11,027 nt of DNA from assembly GCA_005880605.1 (NCBI GenBank), contig VBIS01000046.1, forward strand, positions 1 through 11,027, in the 5' to 3' direction. Source of the DNA: Chloroflexota bacterium (GTDB lineage: Bacteria > Chloroflexota > Dormibacteria > CF-121). Shown here one piece after another: positions 6,646 to 11,027 of the stretch (position 1 is its first letter; every line of letters starts with the position of its first letter). Under the pieces are notes generated by a model. The model did not search any database and was not told where the DNA came from. It saw only the letters and a program-made list of their open reading frames with translations. The translations under genes were made by a program, and so were the position numbers.

Positions 6646-7313
6646 ACGACGATCCCGAACAGCTCGATCAGCACGTCGAGGACCTGCTCCAGGACCGCCG
6701 TCCCGAACGCACGCCCCTGGGTGACGAAGACGCCCTTCGGGCGCGCCAGACGGCGGCCATGCTGCGCGCGGCCAAGCCCGGCGCCGGCTTGCCGTCGAAG
6801 GAATTCCTGGAGCGCATGCAGGGTTCGATCCGTGAACTGGTCGACGCCCGCTCGGCGCAGCCACAACCAACCCAGCGTCCCAGCCGCCGCTCGTTGCTCC
6901 TGACCGGAGCCGCCGGCCTCGCCGCCGGCGTGGCGGCGGTGCTCGGCATCGAGCAGGTGAGCAAATCGTCGCCAACCACCGCCCAGCAGCCGCCGCTGGT
7001 CGAGAACGGCACCTGGAAGCCGGTCAAGGCGCTGGGCGACCTGCCCCAGGACACCCCGATCGCCTTCCGCTCGGGCGCCATCGAGGGTTTCCTGACCCGC
7101 TCCGGCGACAAGGTCACGGCTCTCTCGGCGGTCTGCACCCACATGGGCTGCATCCTCAACTACAGCAAGTTCCGCGATCGGTTCGAGTGCCCATGTCACG
7201 GAGCGACTTTCGAGACAGATGGCCACCCCACCAACTATTCGAGCCCGCTCTCACCCTTGCCCTCACTCCAGGTCAGGGTGGAAAAAGGCCAGGTCCAGGT
7301 CTACACGGCCTAG
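6642..7313 (+). CDS. Membrane-anchored Rieske [2Fe-2S] protein with cytosolic N-terminal segment; possible redox-sensing sigma partner
   Basis: 223 residues. GTG 6642 follows GGGAGG by 5 bases and overlaps the sigma stop by 4. Residues 1-80 are hydrophilic and partly helical. SRRSLLLTG (81-89) is a twin-arginine-like motif leading into one membrane segment (about 84-103), followed by a linker. The Rieske domain occupies about 122-223 with both cluster loops intact: C165-T-H167-M-G-C170 and C183-P-C185-H186. C165, H167, C183 and H186 should bind the cluster; C170 and C185 should form the disulfide. The domain should lie outside the membrane after Tat export. Rieske proteins usually serve quinol oxidation in bc-type complexes, but no cytochrome b gene is present. 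The coupling to an ECF sigma gene and the long cytosolic head suggest an anti-sigma-like role, which is inference. I recall similar sigma-Rieske pairs in Actinobacteria. Confidence 0.92.
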   Translation: MNDDPEQLDQHVEDLLQDRRPERTPLGDEDALRARQTAAMLRAAKPGAGLPSKEFLERMQGSIRELVDARSAQPQPTQRPSRRSLLLTGAAGLAAGVAAVLGIEQVSKSSPTTAQQPPLVENGTWKPVKALGDLPQDTPIAFRSGAIEGFLTRSGDKVTALSAVCTHMGCILNYSKFRDRFECPCHGATFETDGHPTNYSSPLSPLPSLQVRVEKGQVQVYTA

Positions 7314-7340
7314 GGGTAACGTCCCCGCGTAATCACTGTC

Positions 7341-7823
7341 ATGCGTTCATGGCGCGTCTTCGGTTTCGCGGCAACTCTGGCCCTGGTGCTCGCCGCCTGC
7401 GGCAGCCAGGCCGGTCCCGCGGCAACCGCCTCACCCTCGCCGACGGCGTCCGCCACGCCATCCGCGACGACAACGCCAGCGACGGGACCGGTCGTGTTGG
7501 CGCAGAGCGTGGGCACCATGGGAACGATCCTGGTGGCCGCCGCCAACAACCACACCGTCTACACCTTCGACAGTGACACGCCCGGGGTGAGCAAATGCAC
7601 CGGCGGTTGTGCGTCGACCTGGCCTCCCGTCAGCATCGCCAGTGGGACGACGCCGACCGGAGGTCCCGGCGTCACCGGTCAGTTGGGAACCATCACACGC
7701 GCGGACGGCTCGCTGCAGGTGACCTACAAAGGTTTGCCGCTCTATTTCTTCCACAGCGACGCAAACCCCGGCGAGTCCGATTTGAGGAAGGCATCGATCT
7801 GTTCGCGACGCTCCCAGAGGTAA
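7341..7823 (+). CDS. Secreted-repeat (Lipoprotein_15-like) lipoprotein, C-terminus truncated
   Basis: 160 residues in the frame from ATG 7341, 27 bases after the Rieske stop. A short lipoprotein signal ends in LVLAAC with the lipidated cysteine at C20. A Ser/Thr/Pro/Ala linker (about 21-50) follows, then a repeat of the secreted type: LGTILVAAANN-like core with VYTFDSDTPGVSKCTGGCASTWPP (C86 and C90 likely paired), and a second half ending GLPLYFFHSDANPGE at residue 145. Family members normally go on through a glycine-rich turn to a final VGGVWFVV-like strand; here residues 146-160 are unrelated and are the antisense of the facing gene. The function of the family is unknown; some members are found with electron-transfer proteins. 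It may be cotranscribed with the Rieske gene. Treat as a broken or misassembled gene. Confidence 0.75.
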   Translation: MRSWRVFGFAATLALVLAACGSQAGPAATASPSPTASATPSATTTPATGPVVLAQSVGTMGTILVAAANNHTVYTFDSDTPGVSKCTGGCASTWPPVSIASGTTPTGGPGVTGQLGTITRADGSLQVTYKGLPLYFFHSDANPGESDLRKASICSRRSQR

Positions 7824-7984
7824 TTGCCCCCGTATTCACGCGTGTCGGGGTCATAGACGAAGGCTTTCGAAATCAAGCCCGGCATATTGCTGTAAAGCTG
7901 CCGGGCCCGGTTCTCCATGAGCGCTGGGATCCTCGACCAGTCGGTATCTTCGGGCAGCGTAAATCGCATGGTCAGTGTGAACAT
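7742..7984 (-). CDS. YdhR-like small monooxygenase-family protein (ABM fold), C-terminus truncated
   Basis: 80 residues from ATG 7984, preceded by an excellent Shine-Dalgarno (AAGGAGGAGG, 7989-7998). The sequence MFTLTMRFTLPEDTDWSRI, then a helix with ENRARQLYSNMPGL, SKAFVYDPDTREYGGNYLWE and REQIDAFLKSD resembles YdhR-type dimeric alpha-beta barrel proteins, which usually have about 100 residues. Only residues 1-70 look genuine; 71-80 are the reverse reading of the opposing lipoprotein gene, so the last strand and helix are missing. It is the last gene of the minus-strand group, 63 bases after the SH3-protein gene. No enzymatic activity can be assigned, and the truncation may have abolished folding. 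Confidence 0.72.
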   Translation of the reverse strand: MFTLTMRFTLPEDTDWSRIPALMENRARQLYSNMPGLISKAFVYDPDTREYGGNYLWERREQIDAFLKSDSPGFASLWKK

Positions 7985-8047
7985 TGGTCCTCCTCCTTAC
8001 TCGCATGGGTGATCATGCGCCCGTGGCCGTTGTCACGCAAGCGTCGC

Positions 8048-8878
8048 CTATTGCACCGTGGCACTGTCCAGCAACTGGGCAACCACCGACGAGCTCGGCT
8101 CGTCCACAAGGAAGATGAGGTCGTAGTAACGGGCGGCGGTCGTGACCCGGATCTCGTGGACGAGCGCCGGACAGCCGGCGCTGGCCAACCTGATGCCGAA
8201 CACCCGGTCGCTGGCCGAGAGGTCGCCGACCAGCACCTGCTCGGTGGGACGCGCGGTCCACGATGTCGGGCTGGGCAGGCTGGCCGGCACCACGATTTCG
8301 GTCGGCGCCTGGTCCTTATTGCCACTTTCGACGTAGAGCAAAGCGAGCGGACCGCCCTTGTAGAGCGCCTGGGCCTTCCCTGCTGTCACTGACTGGAACT
8401 GATAGCCAACCGGCAGCCAGATCTTCAGCGAGTCGGTCGAGGCCGAGGCGATCGGGTAGTTGGCCGTATAGCGTCCGCTCAACCAACCGTCACGGCCGTC
8501 GCTCAGCCGGATTCGATCCCAGGTGGTGCCATCGGGATTGGTCTGTTCGGCCAGCAGGCTCAATTGCGTTCCCGTCGCTAGCGTCGTCAGACGGGTCGCC
8601 GAGGACGAGGGGGCGGCCCGGACGTTGACGCCATCCGAGGCGTGGACCCAGGCGCTCCGCGGGATCGTCTGGGGTTGTTCGACCCTGTGGACCACAACGT
8701 CCGGACACTTGCTACCTGCGGAGGGCGTGACCGGCTCGCTCGGGCTGAGCTTCGACACGTGTGAGCCGGATAGCGACAGGGCAACGTGGTGGTCCCAGGG
8801 CCGGGAAATGACGAGCCCGGCCTCGGCCCCCAAAACAGCGATGACGAGGCCCCATGCGGCTACCTCGAGCTTTGTCAC
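8048..8878 (-). CDS. Membrane-anchored bacterial SH3-domain protein
   Basis: 276 residues starting at GTG 8878. A single hydrophobic segment (about 6-24) anchors or exports the protein. A bacterial SH3 (SH3_3-like) domain lies at about 76-140, with VNVRAAPSSSATRLTTLATG, then TTWDRIRLSDGRDGWLSGRY, the usual strand order of the family. Residues 141-276 form a second beta-rich region I do not recognise, with C236 near IRLASAGCPALVHEI. SH3 domains of this kind often bind cell-wall peptides or decorate exported enzymes. The start overlaps the stop of the preceding lipoprotein gene in a GTGA at 8875-8878, and an AGGA lies close before it, so translation is likely coupled. Both products should sit on the outer face of the membrane and may act together; this is inferred from context. 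Confidence 0.82.
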   Translation of the reverse strand: MTKLEVAAWGLVIAVLGAEAGLVISRPWDHHVALSLSGSHVSKLSPSEPVTPSAGSKCPDVVVHRVEQPQTIPRSAWVHASDGVNVRAAPSSSATRLTTLATGTQLSLLAEQTNPDGTTWDRIRLSDGRDGWLSGRYTANYPIASASTDSLKIWLPVGYQFQSVTAGKAQALYKGGPLALLYVESGNKDQAPTEIVVPASLPSPTSWTARPTEQVLVGDLSASDRVFGIRLASAGCPALVHEIRVTTAARYYDLIFLVDEPSSSVVAQLLDSATVQ

Positions 8879-9783
8879 GATCCTAGCCGCGCCCCGGGTT
8901 GTCGGGCGTCGCCGTCACGGTGGCGGCGGTTGACTGCTGTCATGGTGAAGGTGACGGTGGATGGCCCCTGGGCATGAAGGAGGCCGCCGAGATTCTTGAG
9001 CAGGGCCGAGACAGCGCACGGCCTGGCGCACCCGGACGTGTCGACCGAGACGACGGTGTAGATGGGCGGTAGGGTACTGAGGTTCGAGAAATCGATGACA
9101 TCGGCAGGGGCCGCGATTCTGAAGTCGCTGTTGTAATTGACAAAGCGAAGGTCGGCGTCGCGAATGCCGTCAAGGACAACGCCGTGCTTCAGGCGCACCC
9201 GGAGCACACGATAAGGCGCCTGCGCGGTGATGAACACGTCACCCCGGGCGCCCGACAGGCGGACCGCATCGATGCCATCGACCGACACGTGGTCGGTGCG
9301 TTGCGTCACCGCCTGCCCGAGAAACGTCGATCTGAAGGCATTGCCATCGGTCAGCTCTGTCAGCTGGGGAACATGCCCTGCGGCGCCCTTCCACCAACCA
9401 TTGCCCGCCGCCTTGACAAAGCTTCGAGCAACAAGGTCGCTGCCCATGTGCACCGACAGAAACTGCTGTCCGCGAAAATAGGCGTTGCTACCAAGAATGA
9501 TCGCCTCGAGCTTGGCATCAGCCGACGTGACCGTTACGTGCTCGGCGGCTGGCCGCGTCAGTTGCAGGTCGATCGACCAGGGGGTGCTGCCTTCGGTGTA
9601 CGACCCGGTGATCTCGAAGCTGTCCGCCGCGACCAGCGTGCCGGTGGCGCCGCTCTCCAGGCTGCGCGTCGTGGGCAGGCCGAGACCGAACGGAAGATCG
9701 CACGCCGACAGCGCGGCGACCATGATCGCGCCGACCAACCCGGTCCGAGTCCGGTACCACGTCAACCGCAGCCGGGGATGCAT
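8875..9783 (-). CDS. Lipoprotein, LppX/LprAFG (LolA-like) type
   Basis: 302 residues from ATG 9783. A basic N-terminus leads to a hydrophobic stretch and the lipobox ALSAC, with lipidated cysteine C28. The body (about 45-245) alternates short strands in the order seen in LprG/LppX proteins: FEITGSYTEGSTPWSIDLQL, an ILGSNAYFRG strand, a WWKG loop, a THVSVDGIDAVRL-like strand (TDHVSVDGIDAVRLSG), a VFITAQAPYRVLRVRL strand and a final APADVIDFSNL. Such proteins have a lipid-holding LolA-like fold and carry lipids or glycolipids to the cell surface in mycobacteria. The C-terminal 55 residues, with a cysteine pair in SGCARPCAV, are an addition I do not recognise. Alternative GTG and TTG starts lie 3-6 bases upstream. 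It overlaps the SH3 gene by 4 bases. Family assignment is by pattern memory. Confidence 0.68.
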   Translation of the reverse strand: MHPRLRLTWYRTRTGLVGAIMVAALSACDLPFGLGLPTTRSLESGATGTLVAADSFEITGSYTEGSTPWSIDLQLTRPAAEHVTVTSADAKLEAIILGSNAYFRGQQFLSVHMGSDLVARSFVKAAGNGWWKGAAGHVPQLTELTDGNAFRSTFLGQAVTQRTDHVSVDGIDAVRLSGARGDVFITAQAPYRVLRVRLKHGVVLDGIRDADLRFVNYNSDFRIAAPADVIDFSNLSTLPPIYTVVSVDTSGCARPCAVSALLKNLGGLLHAQGPSTVTFTMTAVNRRHRDGDARQPGARLGS

Positions 9784-9798
9784 CAACACGGAACTGGC

Positions 9799-9832
9799 GG
9801 TGTAACGGCGCGGTGCTTCCAACCGTTACACC
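9799..9832. promoter_or_regulatory. Perfect 10-base inverted repeat between divergent genes
   Basis: GGTGTAACGG at 9799-9808 and CCGTTACACC at 9823-9832 are exact reverse complements separated by 14 bases. They occupy most of the 53-base gap between the LprG-like and UnbU-like gene starts. This could be a dimeric operator controlling both genes. It is unlikely to be a terminator because it lies between two starts and has no T-run. Confidence 0.5.
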
Positions 9833-9836
9833 CGGC

Positions 9837-11027
9837 GTGACCAGCGGCAAGCGCCGGGTGGCTCGTCTTTTCGGCCGCGAGTACGCGGTCATCCTCCCCA
9901 GCATCCGCGATCCCCGGATGCACGTCGCCGCCGTGCTGATCACGCTCCAGGTGCTGGGCCAGACCGTCCTCGGCTTCCGGCTCTCGGTGGCGCAGATTCT
10001 GATCTGTCTGGCGACCGGCGCCCTGATCGAGTTCGTCGTCGCCTTCTTCAAGGACAGCGCCATCATGTGGCCGGCGAGCGGATTGCTGACCGGAAACAGC
10101 GCGGCGTTTATTCTGCGAACCCCCGGCACCCTGCATGGTCAATGGTGGAGCCTGCATGGCATCTGGATCTTTGTCGGCGTGGTTGCCATCTCGATGGCAT
10201 CCAAATACCTGATCCGCTGGCGCGGGCGGCACATCTTCAACCCCTCGAACCTCGGGCTGGTCATCGCCTTCGTCGCGCTCGGTCCCAAGCTGACGGAGCC
10301 CCAGGATCTGTGGTGGATCCCGCCCGGGCCGTGGCTGATTGTCACCTACGCGGTGCTCGTGGTCGGAGGGCTGTTGATCGCGTGGGAGCTGCGATTGCTC
10401 GGCCTCGAGCTAGCCTTCATGGCCGGGTTTGCGGGGTTCACGGCCGTGGCGCTGGCGCTGGTACCCGACCATTGCATGGTCGCCAGCTGGCACGTGGCGC
10501 CCATGTGCGGCCGCGAACTCTGGCAGATTCTGGTCACCTCGCCGGAACTCCTGGTCTTCGGCCTCTTCATGATGCCGGACCCGCGAACGGTTCCTGACGG
10601 CGCCGTGGCGCGAGTAGCATTCGGCATCCTCGTGGCAATCCTGGCAGTTCTCCTGATCGGCCCAACCACGCTTGAGTTCTGGACCAAGACGGCGATCCTG
10701 GCCAGCCTGGTCATCGCCTGTGCCTTGCGCTTTTCCCTGGCCCGGTTTCTGTCCCCGCTCGAAGCTCGGGACCGGCAGCGGGCTGGCAGGCGTCGCCTCG
10801 GCTGGCGGCTACCCGTTGCCCTCGCGGTGGCGCTGATCCTGGTGGGCGTCGTACCGGTGGCCGCCGATGTTTCCACCCACAGCCCCGAGCCGGCCGCCGG
10901 TCTCGCCGACGGCTCGACGCCAACCCTCGCGCTCAACGTGGGTACCGGGCCGGCCGTCGGCAGTTGGGTCTTCGGCGCGGCGGCCGCCGCCCTCCCGCCG
11001 CCAAAAAGCTCGGGACCGGTCTCGGCG
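9837..11027 (+). CDS. UnbU/RnfD/NqrB-family integral membrane protein, incomplete at right edge
   Basis: The plus frame from GTG 9837 is open for 397 codons to the window end. It has about nine hydrophobic segments. Landmarks are LITLQVLGQTVLGF (34-47), SGLLTGNSA (81-89), RGRHIFNPSNLGLV (129-142) and TSPELLVFGLFMMPDPRTVP (234-253). The FNPSNLG-like and FMxxDPxT-like patterns are typical of the RnfD/NqrB superfamily and closely recall UnbU proteins, known from enediyne clusters and also found elsewhere. NqrB/RnfD proteins are membrane flavin subunits of redox-driven ion pumps. I do not see the SGAT flavinylation motif, so ion pumping is uncertain. After an RRR stretch (318-320) comes another hydrophobic segment (about 324-343) and an Ala/Pro/Ser-rich tail that is extra. 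GTG 9813 is an alternative start. No clear ribosome site is visible. Confidence 0.82.
   Translation, partial: MTSGKRRVARLFGREYAVILPSIRDPRMHVAAVLITLQVLGQTVLGFRLSVAQILICLATGALIEFVVAFFKDSAIMWPASGLLTGNSAAFILRTPGTLHGQWWSLHGIWIFVGVVAISMASKYLIRWRGRHIFNPSNLGLVIAFVALGPKLTEPQDLWWIPPGPWLIVTYAVLVVGGLLIAWELRLLGLELAFMAGFAGFTAVALALVPDHCMVASWHVAPMCGRELWQILVTSPELLVFGLFMMPDPRTVPDGAVARVAFGILVAILAVLLIGPTTLEFWTKTAILASLVIACALRFSLARFLSPLEARDRQRAGRRRLGWRLPVALAVALILVGVVPVAADVSTHSPEPAAGLADGSTPTLALNVGTGPAVGSWVFGAAAAALPPPKSSGPVSA

Noticed and set aside
5971..6975. Minus-strand 334-residue open frame opposite the sigma and Rieske genes
   Set aside because: Arg/Pro/Gly-rich reading with no domain pattern; the plus strand encodes two clear families in the same span.
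7240..7280. TCACCCTTGCCCTCACTCCAGGTCAGGGTGG as a second copy of the REP-like repeat
   Set aside because: It lies within the Rieske coding sequence, encodes the expected C-terminal strand of the domain and does not share the dyad arms seen at 343-379.
7314..7340. GGGGTAACGTCCCC as a terminator after the Rieske gene
   Set aside because: Only a 4-base stem with no T-run, and the lipoprotein gene begins right after, so read-through is more likely.
10067..10597. Plus-strand 176-residue open frame near the right end
   Set aside because: It lies out of frame inside the UnbU/RnfD-like gene, whose own frame is open for 397 codons with membrane segments and conserved motifs.

Overview
The window looks like chromosomal DNA from a high-GC, free-living bacterium. 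GTG and TTG starts are frequent and genes are packed with short gaps or 4-base overlaps. The gene content (SpoIIM/DUF95 next to an RDD protein, an ECF sigma factor coupled to a membrane Rieske protein, LprG/LolA-like lipoproteins, a UnbU/RnfD-like membrane protein) fits Chloroflexota, Dormibacterota-like or actinobacterial lineages. This is inference from gene types; no rRNA or tRNA is present to test it. I see no phage, IS element, CRISPR array or tRNA.

Layout. (1) 1-312, minus: partial SpoIIM/DUF95 protein running off the left edge. It is divergent from an RDD-DUF4190 membrane protein (426-1400, plus) whose N-terminal end looks damaged. (2) 5969 down to 1397, minus: a likely five-gene operon in the order thioredoxin reductase, GT39-type membrane glycosyltransferase, small cysteine-rich protein, NifS/IscS-type cysteine desulfurase, DUF2203 protein. 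(3) 6085-7313, plus: an ECF sigma factor overlapping by 4 bases a Rieske protein that has a long cytosolic N-terminal segment before an internal twin-arginine/membrane segment. This pair is divergent from trxB and resembles a sigma/anti-sigma pair in which the outer domain is a redox-active Rieske domain. (4) 7341-7823, plus: a lipoprotein of the secreted-repeat (Lipoprotein_15) type, truncated head-on against a truncated YdhR-like gene on the minus strand. (5) 9783 down to 7742, minus: LprG/LolA-like lipoprotein, SH3-domain membrane-anchored protein, YdhR-like protein. (6) 9837 to the right edge, plus: UnbU/RnfD/NqrB-type integral membrane protein with an unusual C-terminal extension, incomplete here.

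Themes. Several genes concern redox or thiol chemistry (trxB, cysteine desulfurase, Rieske, RnfD-like), and the sigma-Rieske pair sits back to back with trxB. Two divergent promoter regions (about 6030-6057 and 9799-9832) hold inverted repeats built from the same GTTAC/GTAAC half-site at similar spacing, which may mark a shared regulator. Three places look as if a piece of DNA is missing: the RDD N-terminus near 494, the convergent gene ends near 7776, and the glycosyltransferase start above 4828. Real small deletions or assembly misjoins could explain them. No intergenic stretch exceeds 300 bases; the longest gaps (about 115-120 bases, at 313-425 and 5970-6084) are described below.
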